From Porphyrobacter sp. LM 6 (GTDB lineage Bacteria > Pseudomonadota > Alphaproteobacteria > Sphingomonadales > Sphingomonadaceae): 64,000 nucleotides of DNA. The position numbers and the translations under genes were made by a program. Where the stretch lies: positions 2,294,001-2,358,000 of the forward strand of contig NZ_CP017113.1 of the NCBI RefSeq assembly GCF_001720465.1, read 5' to 3'. The notes beneath the pieces were generated by a model. The model had not been told where the DNA came from. It searched no databases and saw only the letters and a list, made by a program, of their open reading frames with translations. This document shows positions 47,962 through 57,638 of this stretch, piece after piece (the first letter of the stretch is position 1; each line of letters opens with the position of its first letter).

Positions 47962-48812
47962 CCCCCGTTCGCTTCCTCGGCCGTTTCGGGGATCACCTCG
48001 CCCGGGATCGGGCCACCGGGATAGGCAGGAGCCGCTTCAGGACGGGGCGACATCGGCGCAAGCGCGGTCTGCGATGCTGGAGCCGTCAACGGCTGCGCTT
48101 CGGGCGCGAGCGCCGCGCGCGCAGCGGCATAGCGCTCGTCGCTCCACTGGCCATCGGCGCGCGGGGCCGTCGACAGCGGCGCGTCAGCCATGCCGATGTC
48201 GGTCAGCCCGTTGCCGTAATCGACCCCGTCGATCTGTCCGTTGTTGCCGATGCGGCACTGGAAGGGCGAGCCGTTGAACAGCGCGCCGCTGACGACCCAG
48301 CCCACGCTGGTGCGCTCGACATTGTCGACCGTATCCACCCGCACATCGCGCTCGATCCGGTCGAGGCACATATTCACCGCATTATCGAGGCCCGATGCCC
48401 CTGTGCCGCGCGGGCCGGTGCGGCGGTCGTCCAGACGGCGGTCATCGCGGCGATCCCAGTCGCGCTGGTCTCGCTCGACGATCACCACGTCGCGGTCCCG
48501 CTCGCGGCGATTGTTGGAATTGGCGATAGCGGCAATCCCGCCGAGGATAACCGCGCCGATCAGCACGTCGCCCGCATCGATGCGGTTGCGCCGCCAGCCA
48601 CGCCGTCCCCAGCCGCCACCACAACCCCAGCGGCGGCAGTGATAGCCCGCGACGCTGTCAGCCGGATCAAAGCGGCTGTAATCGAGCGAGAACGCAGTGC
48701 TCGCGGGCGTGGAGAGCCCGGCGGGAAGCGTAGCAGCGGATGCGGGGGCAGCGGCGAATGTGGTGCCGGCAAGCACGCCGGCCAGCGCCAGCGCACGGAC
48801 GTTCAGAGCCAT
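47958..48812 (-). CDS. Exported protein with Arg/Asp-rich linker (paralog C)
   Basis: A 284-residue exported protein (MALNVRALALAGVLAGTTFA signal). After a Cys/Gly/Trp/Arg segment (HCRRWGCGGGWGRRGW) comes a hydrophobic stretch IDAGDVLIGAVILGGIAAIA, then a charged region of RDRD/DRR repeats. A globular part follows (GLDNAVNMCLDRIERDVRVD, FNGSPFQCRIGNNGQIDGVD), then a Pro/Ala tail. The hydrophobic motif is shared with the next minus-strand gene. The start at 48812 has AGGAG 8 bp upstream. Function is unknown. Confidence 0.75.
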   Translation of the reverse strand: MALNVRALALAGVLAGTTFAAAPASAATLPAGLSTPASTAFSLDYSRFDPADSVAGYHCRRWGCGGGWGRRGWRRNRIDAGDVLIGAVILGGIAAIANSNNRRERDRDVVIVERDQRDWDRRDDRRLDDRRTGPRGTGASGLDNAVNMCLDRIERDVRVDTVDNVERTSVGWVVSGALFNGSPFQCRIGNNGQIDGVDYGNGLTDIGMADAPLSTAPRADGQWSDERYAAARAALAPEAQPLTAPASQTALAPMSPRPEAAPAYPGGPIPGEVIPETAEEANGG

Positions 48813-48917
48813 GAAGCTCACTCCTGTTCAGTTGCGAGCGCCCACCAATCGCCCTGATGGATGCCGGATTAACCAGAGCAGGCTTGCGCGGGGCTGAACA
48901 ATCGGTGCGCCGCACAG

Positions 48918-48955
48918 AAAAACCGCCCCGCCGACCTTTGAGGTTGGCGGGGCGG
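48918..48955 (-). terminator. Intrinsic terminator downstream of paralog D
   Basis: On the minus strand CCGCCCCGCC (48955-48946) pairs with GGCGGGGCGG (48932-48923), with ACCT/AGGT inside, and TTTTT follows (48922-48918). This is a textbook rho-independent terminator for the 49010-49573 gene, so the two minus-strand exported-protein genes are separate transcripts. Confidence 0.9.
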
Positions 48956-49009
48956 CTGAAGGTCTCGCGCAAAGGGGGAGAGGGAGAATTTGCGCGAGCA
49001 GGGAGCTTG

Positions 49010-49573
49010 TCAGCGCAGGCCGCGGATGCCGCCGAATTCGACAACCGGTGCGCCGCGACCATCGACCCAGCAGCTGAAGCGGCCGGTGTCATGCCCACGG
49101 CGGTTCCACCCGCCGCCAACTTCGATCCGGCCGCGCACGCGCAGACCATCACGGGTGCGATCAATGTCGCGGACGTCGATCACGTCGGCATAGCGGTAGC
49201 CGCCGAAGCGACGCGCCTGGTTCTCGGCGGCGCGCACGCAGCGCTCAACCGCCGCCCGCGGGCTGCCGCGGAAGCCATAGCCATCGTGATCCCAGCGACC
49301 GCCGCGGTCCCAGCGACCATCGCGGTCCCAGCGATCATCACGATCCCAGCGGTCACGATCATTGTCGAAGGCACCGGCCAGCGCGGCGATACCGCCGATC
49401 ACGACCGCCCCGGCGATCACCTCGCCAGCGCTGATCCCGCCGCGATCACGATCACGATGGTCATCGGCCATCGCCGGAGTGACGGAGGCAGCAGTCAGCG
49501 CGGTGGCAGCGACCGCGCCGAGCGAAAGCCGGGCCAGTTTGCCGAAGGCCAGTCGGTTGGTCTTGGTGGTCAT
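49010..49573 (-). CDS. Exported protein with RWDRD repeats (paralog D)
   Basis: A 187-residue exported protein. The signal peptide ends around VTPAMA/DD, then comes ISAGEVIAGAVVIGGIAALA, matching the hydrophobic motif of paralog C. A tandem RWDR(D/G) repeat follows (RWDRDDRWDRDGRWDRGG). The globular end has GSPRAAVERCVRAAENQARR and GRFSCWVDGRGAPVVEFGG, again in the same order as the C-terminal domain of paralog C, with one cysteine in each segment. Function is unknown; the family is typical of sphingomonads. Confidence 0.75.
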   Translation of the reverse strand: MTTKTNRLAFGKLARLSLGAVAATALTAASVTPAMADDHRDRDRGGISAGEVIAGAVVIGGIAALAGAFDNDRDRWDRDDRWDRDGRWDRGGRWDHDGYGFRGSPRAAVERCVRAAENQARRFGGYRYADVIDVRDIDRTRDGLRVRGRIEVGGGWNRRGHDTGRFSCWVDGRGAPVVEFGGIRGLR

Positions 49574-49712
49574 CAGTTTAGTCCTCGTCTGGCACTGCGA
49601 GCTGGATTGCCTGCGGTGTCGAGGACTGAATGCGCGATTCGCGCTGAGGCTTGGCTGAATTGACCTTGCAGGAAATGTTAATGAAAATGGCGAATTTTAT
49701 GAATGGCCCTGC

Positions 49713-51116
49713 TCAGTCCGCAGGAAGCGCGGCAAGCACATCGCGGGTAAAGGCCGCGATATCGAACCGCGCACCCACCGGATCCTCGCCCCGCCGAACG
49801 ATCACCACCTTCCGCGAGGGGACGATCACCACATATTGCCCGCGGTTCCCGTTGGCCGTGAATGTGTCGGGCGGAACACCCTCTTCCTTGTTCATCAGCC
49901 AGAACCCCGCCCCATAGCCAAACGTGCCGGTTGTCGGCTGCGGGCCGCTCGGGGTGGTGACATATTTCACCCAGCCTTCCGGCAGGATCCGCTCGCCGGA
50001 GGCGGTCACCCCGTCGTTCAGATAAAGCTCGCCGAAGGCCGCCAGATCGCGTGCGGTGCTCCACACTTGCGAGGACAGCACGTAATCGCCCTTCCAGTCG
50101 GTTTCGGCGACCGTGTGCTTCATGCCGATCTTGGCGAAGAGCTCGCGCGGCGGATAGAAATCGAGCCACGGGCCGATCGCCTTGATCGCCAGCAGCGTAT
50201 CATTGTTGGCATAGCGAAAAACGGTGCCCGGCTTGTAAACCACCGGCCAGGGTGTCGCGGTCTCGTTGACGCTCGACCCGCCGTAATAGAGCGGATCGGT
50301 GCGATTGCCCGGCGTGTCGGAATAGCGCCCGGTCGCCATGCGCAGGGCGTGATCGATGGTGATCGCGTTGCGTGGCTCGTTCGCCCCGCCGCCCACCCAG
50401 GAATTGAGATTGATGGGATCATCGACGCTGATTTCGCCCGCCATGACCGCCGCCCCGACCAGCGTCGCCGCGATACTCTTTGCGACCGAGAAGGTGCGTT
50501 GCGGGGTGCTGGCATCAAAGCCGGGGGCATATTCCTCGGCGGCGCTGGTGCCCTCGTCCAGCACAATCACCGCCGTGGTCCGCGCGCCCTTGCCGTAGGC
50601 AGTGCCGTCTAGGGCATTGCCGATCACCGCTTCGAGCTGGTGCCGGATCATGACCTTGATCGGACGCCCATCATTGGCCGGCGCTGCCAGCGCTGGCTTG
50701 CGCGGCACGGACTGACCCGGATTGCTCGCATCCTCGCGCGCGCCGATGGGGAGGATCGAGCAGCCGGTATCGGGTCCGTAATAGGCGGCGATGCGGGCGG
50801 GCATGTCCTCGGCCCATTTCACCGCGACATGGGCGATCTGGCCGCTGGGACGGCGGATAATGTCGAACGGCAGTTCGCCGACCACGCCGTCCATTGGTGC
50901 CTGAATGCCGGTCAGCTCCCACGCGGCGACGCTGTCAGGCGTGCGTGTGGTGCCATTGGCCTCGGCATTGGCGATCGCCCCGCACAGCATCAGTGCCTTG
51001 TAACCGGCCGCCAGCGCCCGATTATAGCGGGCGTCGAGGGCATCCTGCTCGGACTGCGCGGTTGCGGGAGCGGAGGCGAGGAGCAGCGTGGCCGCTGCGA
51101 GAGATACGCGGATCAT
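49713..51116 (-). CDS. Exported serine hydrolase (beta-lactamase class C / esterase fold)
   Basis: A 467-residue protein with a signal peptide ([20 protein letters not shown]). The catalytic SxxK is in [15 protein letters not shown], and the Tyr of the YxN motif is in [13 protein letters not shown]. The fold is that of class C beta-lactamases, D-aminopeptidases and 6-aminohexanoate-dimer hydrolases. The N-terminal 150 residues are an extra domain. Upstream in-frame ATGs reach into the rplQ gene and are not real. It follows the rplQ terminator in the same orientation. Confidence 0.87.
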   Translation of the reverse strand: MIRVSLAAATLLLASAPATAQSEQDALDARYNRALAAGYKALMLCGAIANAEANGTTRTPDSVAAWELTGIQAPMDGVVGELPFDIIRRPSGQIAHVAVKWAEDMPARIAAYYGPDTGCSILPIGAREDASNPGQSVPRKPALAAPANDGRPIKVMIRHQLEAVIGNALDGTAYGKGARTTAVIVLDEGTSAAEEYAPGFDASTPQRTFSVAKSIAATLVGAAVMAGEISVDDPINLNSWVGGGANEPRNAITIDHALRMATGRYSDTPGNRTDPLYYGGSSVNETATPWPVVYKPGTVFRYANNDTLLAIKAIGPWLDFYPPRELFAKIGMKHTVAETDWKGDYVLSSQVWSTARDLAAFGELYLNDGVTASGERILPEGWVKYVTTPSGPQPTTGTFGYGAGFWLMNKEEGVPPDTFTANGNRGQYVVIVPSRKVVIVRRGEDPVGARFDIAAFTRDVLAALPAD

Positions 51117-51150
51117 GGCGCGCACCCTACCCCGCAGCATCCAAAAGGAA

Positions 51151-51193
51151 AGGGGCCAAAAGGAAAGGGCCGGAAGCGTCCCCGCCCCGGCCC
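51151..51193 (-). terminator. Terminator downstream of rplQ
   Basis: On the minus strand GGGCCGG (51193-51187) pairs with CCGGCCC (51173-51167), followed by TTTCCTTTTGGCCCC and another TTTCCTTTT. It lies 27 bp after the rplQ stop and probably ends the alpha operon. Confidence 0.75.
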
Positions 51194-51219
51194 TTGCCTC
51201 TTTCGCTGCGAAGCGCGGC

Positions 51220-51636
51220 TTACGCGTCTTCGTATTCGTCCGACTGCACCGGGCCCGAATCCTGGCCCTTGGCGGCTTCGTCACGGTCGACCAGTTCGAT
51301 GATGGCCATCTGCACCGCGTCACCAGCGCGCACGCCGGCGCGCAGAACGCGGGTGTAGCCGCCTTCGCGGTCGGCATAACGCTCGGCCAGAACGTCGAAC
51401 AGCTTCTTGAGCTGCGCTTCGTCACCCAGGCGGCTCATGGCGAGACGACGGTTCGACAGGCCGCCACGCTTCGCGAGCGTGATCAGCTTTTCGAGGTAGG
51501 GGCGCAGTTCCTTCGCCTTGGGCAGCGTGGTGGTGATCTGCTCGTGCTTGATCAGCGCGGCAGCCATGTTGCGGAACAGGGCGTTGCGGTGGCCCGTCTT
51601 GCGGCCAAGCTTACGGCCCGAAATACCATGACGCAT
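51220..51636 (-). CDS. rplQ: 50S ribosomal protein L17
   Basis: 138 residues. The N-terminus [20 protein letters not shown] and the [20 protein letters not shown] segment identify L17, a large-subunit protein near the exit tunnel. The C-terminal Glu/Asp-rich tail ([13 protein letters not shown]) is longer than in E. coli, as in many alphaproteobacteria. It is the last gene of the alpha operon, behind rpoA, with a REP-like palindrome in the gap. Confidence 0.97.
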   Translation of the reverse strand: MRHGISGRKLGRKTGHRNALFRNMAAALIKHEQITTTLPKAKELRPYLEKLITLAKRGGLSNRRLAMSRLGDEAQLKKLFDVLAERYADREGGYTRVLRAGVRAGDAVQMAIIELVDRDEAAKGQDSGPVQSDEYEDA

Positions 51637-51722
51637 ATTCTTTACTCCGTTCGAAAAGGGCCCGTGTCAGGTAGCCCAGTGCCGGTGACTGTCAGGGCCG
51701 CCACCTTCGCCCATATGGTGAA

Positions 51723-51740
51723 CCCCCGCTTTCGCAGGGG
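51723..51740. repeat. Diverged REP-like palindrome between rpoA and rplQ
   Basis: CCCCCGC (51723-51729), loop TTTC, GCAGGGG (51734-51740), one mismatch. On the minus strand it reads with a GAAA loop, the same core (TGCGAAAGC) as the elements around the GIY-YIG gene. Confidence 0.65.
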
Positions 51741-51752
51741 CTCCCGAATTCA

Positions 51753-52808
51753 TCAGCCCAAAAGCTCCTGCTCGAGCTTCTTGGCCATCTCTTCGATGTT
51801 CTCCGGCGGCCAGCCCGGGATGTCCATCCCGAGACGCAGACCCATGCTGGAGAGCACTTCCTTGATCTCGTTGAGCGACTTGCGGCCGAAGTTCGGCGTG
51901 CGCAGCATCTCGGCTTCGGTCTTCTGGACCAGATCGCCGATGTAGATGATGTTGTCGTTCTTGAGGCAGTTGGCCGAACGCACCGACAGTTCCAGCTCGT
52001 CGACCTTCTTGAGGAGGTAGCGGTTGAGCTGATTGGCGTCGCTTTCTTCGGGCTGCACGGCGTGGCCGATCATCTGGCCGACCGGCTGCGGAATGCCGTC
52101 TTCGAAGTGGACGAACAGCGTCAGCTGGTCCTGAAGGATGCGCGCGGCATAGGCCACAGCGTCTTCCGGGGTGACGGTGCCATCGGTTTCGACGGTCAGC
52201 GAGAGCTTGTCGTAGTCGAGTTCCTGCCCGACGCGGGCGTTCTCGACCTTGTAGCTCACCTGACGGACAGGCGAGTAGAGCGAGTCGACCGGGATCAGCC
52301 CGATCGGCGCGTCCACCGGACGGTTCGCCACGGCCGGCGAGTAGCCCTTGCCCGTGTCCGCGGTCAGCTCCATGTTGAGCGTCGCGCCTTCATCGAGCTG
52401 GCAGATCACCAGATCCTTGTTCATGACTTCGATGTCGCCGGTGACAGCAATGTCGCCAGCCTTCACCGCGCCCGGGCCGGTGGCCGAAAGCTGGAGCCGC
52501 TTGGGGCCTTCGCCTTCCATCTTGAGCGCGATCTGCTTCACGTTGAGCACGATGTCGGTCACGTCTTCACGCACGCCGGCAAGCGACGAGAATTCGTGGA
52601 GCACGTTCTCGATCTTGATCGAGGTGATCGCGGCGCCCTGGAGGCTGGAGAGCAGCACCCGGCGCAGCGCGTTGCCGAGCGTCAGACCAAAGCCACGCTC
52701 GAGCGGCTCGGCAACGAACGTCGCCTTGCGCTGACGATCGCCACCATCCTTGATTTCGAGGGAGTTGGGTTTCTTGAGTTCCTGCCAGTTCTTCGTATTG
52801 ACGGACAT
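51753..52808 (-). CDS. rpoA: DNA-directed RNA polymerase subunit alpha
   Basis: 351 residues. The N-terminal dimerisation domain has the [20 protein letters not shown] segment. The C-terminal domain, for UP elements and activators, contains [20 protein letters not shown] and [20 protein letters not shown]. It sits between rpsK and rplQ as expected in the alpha operon. Confidence 0.98.
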   Translation of the reverse strand: MSVNTKNWQELKKPNSLEIKDGGDRQRKATFVAEPLERGFGLTLGNALRRVLLSSLQGAAITSIKIENVLHEFSSLAGVREDVTDIVLNVKQIALKMEGEGPKRLQLSATGPGAVKAGDIAVTGDIEVMNKDLVICQLDEGATLNMELTADTGKGYSPAVANRPVDAPIGLIPVDSLYSPVRQVSYKVENARVGQELDYDKLSLTVETDGTVTPEDAVAYAARILQDQLTLFVHFEDGIPQPVGQMIGHAVQPEESDANQLNRYLLKKVDELELSVRSANCLKNDNIIYIGDLVQKTEAEMLRTPNFGRKSLNEIKEVLSSMGLRLGMDIPGWPPENIEEMAKKLEQELLG

Positions 52809-52935
52809 GGATTTCCCCTAATTCGCCTGTGGGAGGCGGTTCACATTCTGGGCGGGCCCGATGCGCGTCAGCGTGGCGCGGCATCAGACCCGTTCGGGCA
52901 GCGACGGCACGGATTGCCGCCGCCAGCCCGGCGGA

Positions 52936-53325
52936 TCAGACGCGGCGACGCTTGGACGGCCGGACCCCGTTGTGCGGGATCGGCGTGACGTCGCGGATCG
53001 AGGTGATGTTGAAGCCCACGGCGGCCAGGCCGCGCAGTGCGCTTTCACGACCCGAACCCGGGCCCTTCACTTCAACCTCGAGGGTGCGCACACCATGTTC
53101 GGCGGCCTTCTTGCCGGCGTCATCAGCAGCGACCTGAGCGGCATAAGGAGTCGACTTGCGGCTGCCCTTGAAGCCCATCATGCCGGCGCTGGACCAGCTG
53201 ATCGCATTGCCCTGCGCATCGGTGATGGTGATCATGGTGTTGTTGAAGCTGGCGTTGATATGCGCAACGCCGCTGGTGATGTTCTTCTTGTCACGGCGCC
53301 GAATACGGCCTGGTTCGCGTGCCAT
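52936..53325 (-). CDS. rpsK: 30S ribosomal protein S11
   Basis: 129 residues. [20 protein letters not shown] and [20 protein letters not shown] with the C-terminal [13 protein letters not shown] identify S11, a platform protein at the E site. Located between rpsM and rpoA in the alpha operon. Confidence 0.98.
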   Translation of the reverse strand: MAREPGRIRRRDKKNITSGVAHINASFNNTMITITDAQGNAISWSSAGMMGFKGSRKSTPYAAQVAADDAGKKAAEHGVRTLEVEVKGPGSGRESALRGLAAVGFNITSIRDVTPIPHNGVRPSKRRRV

Positions 53326-53382
53326 CGTTAAATGTCCTCTAGCTCGTCAGAAGGAAAAAGCGTCAGCGGCTAAGCCGCCAGC

Positions 53383-53751
53383 TTACTTCTTCTTGCCCGC
53401 GATGGGCTTGGCCTTGCCCTTGCGGGTGCGGGCGTTGGTGTGAGTGCGCTGGCCGCGAACGGGCAGACCGGCACGGTGACGCAGACCGCGGAAAGCGCGC
53501 AGGTCCATCAGGCGCTTGATGTTCATCGCGGTCTGACGACGCAGGTCGCCTTCCACGGTGAAATCGGCGTCGATGGTTTCGCGGATACGCAGCACTTCCT
53601 CATCGGTGAGGTCCTGCACGCGTGCGGTGTGCGGGATGCCGAGCTTGTCAGCGATCTGGACAGCCGTGGTACGACCGATCCCGTGAATGTAGGTGAGCGC
53701 GATGATCACGCGCTTGTTGGTGGGGATATTGACCCCGGCAATACGAGCCAC
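53383..53751 (-). CDS. rpsM: 30S ribosomal protein S13
   Basis: 122 residues. [20 protein letters not shown] and the C-terminal [20 protein letters not shown] identify S13, which contacts the P-site tRNA and the subunit bridge. First gene of the alpha operon; about 260 bp separate its start from the upstream SRPBCC-type gene, and a promoter for the alpha genes may lie there. rpmJ is not present at this position. Confidence 0.98.
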   Translation of the reverse strand: MARIAGVNIPTNKRVIIALTYIHGIGRTTAVQIADKLGIPHTARVQDLTDEEVLRIRETIDADFTVEGDLRRQTAMNIKRLMDLRAFRGLRHRAGLPVRGQRTHTNARTRKGKAKPIAGKKK

Positions 53752-54008
53752 TTATTTCTCCATGCTCCACAGGGACTTTAGCACCCAAAAGGGCCGCCCC
53801 TATCTCAACGCTCATTCATTCTCGTGCCCGTTTGCCGAGGCGATCCGCATTGGCGGGGGCGCAAACGGCAAAAAGCCCGGTCGGCACGCGCGAGGGCGAT
53901 GCCTGCCGAACTTGCTTCGAACATGTCGAATGAGCCGCGCGCATAGGCTGATTCGTTGGAGAGGTCAACCGCCCCTACAACGACGTCCGGCTTGCCCTGC
54001 CAGTATGC

Positions 54009-54806
54009 TCAGAACTGCGGAGCCTTGTCGAGATCGGCGAAGGCATCTTCCACCGATGCGGGCTTGGCGGCAGGCTTGGGTGCGGCCTCTGCGGCGGGTT
54101 TGGCAACTGGCTTGGCGACGGGCTTCACCACCGGCTTGGCCGAAGGAACGCTCGCGGGCTTTTCCTCCGGCGCAGCAACTGCATCCTTGGTTTCGGCAGC
54201 CGGAGCCGCTTCGGCTGCCTGCGGTTCAGCTACCGGAGTCACCACGACCGGCCCGAGCGTCTTGGCAAGCGCCTTCAGCTGGATCCCCATCACCCCGTCA
54301 ACCGCCTTGGAGATCACCGGGATCTCGTAGCGCATCGACCCGCCGACATTATATTCCCAAACGATCCGGGTGCCCTGCTCCACCGTGCTGATGGCGATAG
54401 TGAGCACGCCGACTACCGGCTCGCTCTGCAAGGGGCCAAGCGCACCCGTCATCCGCAGTGCCTGTTCGGGATAGGCTTGGATTACCCGCATATGCTCGAC
54501 ACTTCCCTGGAGCGTGAAACGCTCGGGCTCGTCGACCGCGGGGATGGTCTCGCAGAAGCATCCGCCCGCTTGCGGGGTGAGCGTGAGATTGGCCGCATCG
54601 CCCGACCAGGTGTGATCCGAGGTCCACCACTGCGCGGGCGAAATCAGCGCCAGCCACACCTCTTTGGGGCTCGCTTCGACCAGCACCTCGTGGCGCGAGA
54701 CAAAGCCAGCGTCGGAAGAACGGGTAACTTCGGCGGCGGCGGGTGCGGCAAGGGTCAGCGCAGCGCCTGCCAGTGCCGCCACGCAAAGGGCACGAGCGCT
54801 GCTCAT
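54009..54806 (-). CDS. Exported SRPBCC-fold protein with Lys/Pro/Ala tail, inserted in the ribosomal operon
   Basis: A 265-residue exported protein. The signal peptide (MSSARALCVAALAGAALTLA) ends near APAAA/EV. The SRPBCC (START-like) domain covers about residues 35-180: SRHEVLVEASPKEVWLALIS, QWWTSDHTWSGDAANLTLTP and YEIPVISKAVDGVMGIQLKA. Such folds bind hydrophobic ligands. The C-terminal 80 residues are a repetitive KPVAKPVAKPAAEAAPKPAA tail ending in VEDAFADLDKAPQF. It starts 8 bp after the adk stop, in the position between adk and rpsM where other bacteria have infA or rpmJ, so it is likely cotranscribed with secY-adk. Function is unknown. Confidence 0.82.
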   Translation of the reverse strand: MSSARALCVAALAGAALTLAAPAAAEVTRSSDAGFVSRHEVLVEASPKEVWLALISPAQWWTSDHTWSGDAANLTLTPQAGGCFCETIPAVDEPERFTLQGSVEHMRVIQAYPEQALRMTGALGPLQSEPVVGVLTIAISTVEQGTRIVWEYNVGGSMRYEIPVISKAVDGVMGIQLKALAKTLGPVVVTPVAEPQAAEAAPAAETKDAVAAPEEKPASVPSAKPVVKPVAKPVAKPAAEAAPKPAAKPASVEDAFADLDKAPQF

Positions 54807-54814
54807 CGCCCGCC

Positions 54815-55462
54815 TCAGCCCTTGAGGATCGCGTCGATCTGACCGGCCACCGTGTCGATCGCAGCCATGCCATCGACCCGGGCGACGATGCCGCGCGCTT
54901 CGTAGCCGGGCAGGATCGGCGCGGTCTTGGCGCGGTATTCCTGCATCCGCATCCGCACGGTTTCCTCGTTGTCGTCCGGCCGGCGCTTGAACTCGGTGCT
55001 GCCGCACACGTCGCACACACCCGGCTTGGCCGGCGGATTGGCGGTGTCGTGATAGAGCGCGCCGCAATTGCCGCAGGAAAAGCGCCCGGTAATGCGCTCG
55101 ACCAGCGCGTCCTCGTTCACTTCAAGCTCGATCACGTGATCGAGTGCGCGGCCGTTTCGCGCCAGGATCGCATCGAGCGAATCCGCCTGGGCGGCGGTGC
55201 GCGGATAGCCGTCGAAGATTGCGCCGGTTTCCGGGCCCATCGCGGCGAGTTCGGCGTCGATCAGGTCGGAGACGATTTCGTCCGACACCAGCTCGCCGCG
55301 CTCCATCACGGCCTTGGCCTTGAGGCCGACCGGGGTGCCGGCCTTGACCGCTGCGCGCAACATGTCGCCGGTGGAAAGCTGGCGCATCCCGTGTCGTTCG
55401 ACGAGGCCGGCACTCTGCGTGCCTTTGCCTGCTCCGGGAGGGCCAAGAAGAATGATGTTCAC
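54815..55462 (-). CDS. adk: Adenylate kinase (zinc-LID form)
   Basis: Interconverts AMP, ADP and ATP. 215 residues. The P-loop GPPGAGKGTQ is at 7-16, IFDGYPRTAAQA lines the AMP site. The LID has four cysteines in SCGNCGALYH and VCDVCGSTEF, the zinc-binding form found in Gram-positives and some proteobacteria. The gene lies in its usual place behind secY, with a gap of about 100 bp. Confidence 0.98.
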   Translation of the reverse strand: MNIILLGPPGAGKGTQSAGLVERHGMRQLSTGDMLRAAVKAGTPVGLKAKAVMERGELVSDEIVSDLIDAELAAMGPETGAIFDGYPRTAAQADSLDAILARNGRALDHVIELEVNEDALVERITGRFSCGNCGALYHDTANPPAKPGVCDVCGSTEFKRRPDDNEETVRMRMQEYRAKTAPILPGYEARGIVARVDGMAAIDTVAGQIDAILKG

Positions 55463-55566
55463 GAACCGTCCCCCATTGTCGCCTCAGGCTTCGCGGCCGG
55501 GGCTTGCTTGCAGACTTGCGGGTTCAACCATGCGCTGGCTGTCGTCAAGTGGACATGCGCCAGATG

Positions 55567-56931
55567 TCAGCGCAGCTTCCCCTTGAGCTTGGCCTTCTTG
55601 ATCAGATCGCCATACTGGTGGGCGAGCAGATGCGACTGCACCTGGGTGATCGTATCCACCGTCACGTTCACCACGATCAGCAGGCTGGTGCCGCCAAGGA
55701 AAAGCGGAATGCCGGTCTGGGCGATCATCCATTCGGGCAGCACGCAGACCACGGTAAGATACAGCGCGCCGACCACGGTGATGCGCGTAAGCACATATTC
55801 GAGATAATCGGCGGTGCGCTTGCCCGGACGGATACCGGGAATGAAGCCGCCGTTCTTCTTCAGGTTGTCTGCCGTTTCCTCGGGGTTGAAGACAACCGCG
55901 GTGTAGAAGAAGCAGAAGAAGATGATCCCGATCGCGTAGAGCGTCATATAGAGCGGCTGGCCGTGCGCGAGATACTGGTTGATCTGCTGGAGGATCGAAC
56001 CGCCCGTGGTGGTGGGATCGATCGAACTGCCGGCAAACTGGGTGATCGTCAGCGGCAGCAACAGCAGTGAGCTGGCGAAGATCGGAGGGATAACGCCTGC
56101 GGTGTTGATCTTGAGCGGCAGGTGCGAACGTTCGGCCTGCATCATGCCGCGTTGGCTCGCCCGCTTCGGATACTGGATCAGCAGGCGGCGCTGGGCGCGC
56201 TCCATGAACGAGATCAGCAGGATCAGGCCCACCACCATCGCGAAGAAACCGATGATGATCCAGGGCGCGATCGAGCCGGTGCGGCCCCCTTCGAAGAGGT
56301 TGGTCGCAAAGCTCGGAAACTGCGCCACGATGCCCGCCATGATAATCAGCGAAACACCGTTGCCGATGCCGCGGCTGGTGATCTGCTCACCCAGCCACAA
56401 CAGGAACATGGTGCCGCCAACGAGGCTGATCACCGCTCCGACACGGAACAGGTAGCCGGGATTGACCACAGCCTGCAGGCCGCTCTGGGCGGCGAAAGTT
56501 TCCAGCCCGACAGCGAGGAAGTAGCCTTGGATCGCACACAGCAGCACCGCCCCATAGCGGGTGTACTGGTTGAGCTTCTGGCGACCGCTGGCGCCTTCCT
56601 TCTTGAGCGCGGCGAGCGCCGGGTGCAGCGCCGAGGCCATCTGCACAACAATCGATGCCGTGATGTAGGGCATGACGCCGAGCGCAATGAGGCTCATGCG
56701 CTCAAGGCTGCCGCCCGAAAATGCATTGAACAGATCGAGGATACCGCCGCGGGTCTGGTCGTAGAGATCGCCCAGGATCAGCGGATTGACGCCGGGCAGC
56801 GGCACAAAGCTCAGGAACCGGAAAACGATCAACGCCCCGATGGTGAACCAGATGCGTTGCTTGAGCTCTGTCGCCTTGGCAAAATTGCCCAGGTTCAGGT
56901 TGCTCGCGATATTGTCGGCGCGTGATGCCAT
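55567..56931 (-). CDS. secY: Preprotein translocase subunit SecY
   Basis: 454 residues with ten transmembrane helices, the channel of the Sec translocon. Family marks are ELKQRIWFTIGALIVFRF, the plug region after LYDQTRGGILDLFNAFSGGS, PKRASQRGMMQAERSHLPLK in a cytoplasmic loop, and KKNGGFIPGIRPGKRTADYL. Location between rplO and adk is standard. Confidence 0.98.
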   Translation of the reverse strand: MASRADNIASNLNLGNFAKATELKQRIWFTIGALIVFRFLSFVPLPGVNPLILGDLYDQTRGGILDLFNAFSGGSLERMSLIALGVMPYITASIVVQMASALHPALAALKKEGASGRQKLNQYTRYGAVLLCAIQGYFLAVGLETFAAQSGLQAVVNPGYLFRVGAVISLVGGTMFLLWLGEQITSRGIGNGVSLIIMAGIVAQFPSFATNLFEGGRTGSIAPWIIIGFFAMVVGLILLISFMERAQRRLLIQYPKRASQRGMMQAERSHLPLKINTAGVIPPIFASSLLLLPLTITQFAGSSIDPTTTGGSILQQINQYLAHGQPLYMTLYAIGIIFFCFFYTAVVFNPEETADNLKKNGGFIPGIRPGKRTADYLEYVLTRITVVGALYLTVVCVLPEWMIAQTGIPLFLGGTSLLIVVNVTVDTITQVQSHLLAHQYGDLIKKAKLKGKLR

Positions 56932-57025
56932 GTCGTCTCGTCGATCCTAGCTCTTGATCCGGGCGCGCGGGGCTCGCGAACAGGCCCGAAAAGGGGCCGC
57001 TGCGGCGCGCGAGAGCGTAAATAGG

Positions 57026-57058
57026 GAGCGCGGGGGCTCTTGTCGAACCCCCGCGCTC
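57026..57058 (-). terminator. 11-bp stem-loop between rplO and secY
   Basis: GAGCGCGGGGG at 57026-57036 pairs perfectly with CCCCCGCGCTC at 57048-57058 around an 11-nt loop. It lies 13 bp after the rplO stop and about 95 bp before the secY start. No T-run. It may partly end or protect the upstream ribosomal mRNA. Confidence 0.5.
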
Positions 57059-57071
57059 ACCATTTCGTCGA

Positions 57072-57596
57072 TTACTTCGCCTTGGCGGCCTTGTTGGCGT
57101 CGCGGCGGGCGAGCTTCTTTTCGTGCTCGGGGGTCGGGGCAGGCGCCACTTCGACCTTGCCGCCGGCCTTTTCGACCGCAGCGATCGCACCCTTGGTGGC
57201 ACCGGTCACAGCGAAGGTCGCCTTGGCGGTGATTTCACCCTTGCCAAGCAGACGCACGCCGTCCTTGCCGCCACGCACGAGGCCGGCTGCACGCAGCGCT
57301 TCCTCGGTGATGGTGCCCTTGGCGTCGAGCTTGCCGGCGTCGATGAACTTCTGCACCATGCCGATGTTCACTTCGGCGTAGTCCTTACCGAACGGGTTGT
57401 TGAACCCGCGCTTCGGCAGGCGCATGTGCAGCGGCATCTGGCCGCCTTCGAAGCCCTTGATGGCCACACCCGAACGGGCCTTCTGGCCCTTCTGGCCGCG
57501 TGCCGAGGTCTTGCCCTTGCCCGAGCCGATACCACGGCCGACACGGACGCGGCCCTTGCGGGCACCGGCGTTGTCGCGGATGTCATTCAGTTTCAT
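57072..57596 (-). CDS. rplO: 50S ribosomal protein L15
   Basis: 174 residues. [40 protein letters not shown] and [20 protein letters not shown] identify L15. The C-terminus ends with a Lys/Ala-rich stretch ([12 protein letters not shown]) longer than in E. coli L15. Confidence 0.98.
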   Translation of the reverse strand: MKLNDIRDNAGARKGRVRVGRGIGSGKGKTSARGQKGQKARSGVAIKGFEGGQMPLHMRLPKRGFNNPFGKDYAEVNIGMVQKFIDAGKLDAKGTITEEALRAAGLVRGGKDGVRLLGKGEITAKATFAVTGATKGAIAAVEKAGGKVEVAPAPTPEHEKKLARRDANKAAKAK

Positions 57597-57638
57597 AGTC
57601 GTGCACTCGCTTTCGCTTTTGTCGCGCTGAGAGATGGA

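Noticed and set aside
49010..49663. Plus-strand ORF (268 residues) over the RWDRD-repeat gene
   Set aside because: Antisense of a repetitive gene; its Ile/Ala/Thr/Pro repeats simply mirror the RWDRD codons, and a terminator supports the minus strand.
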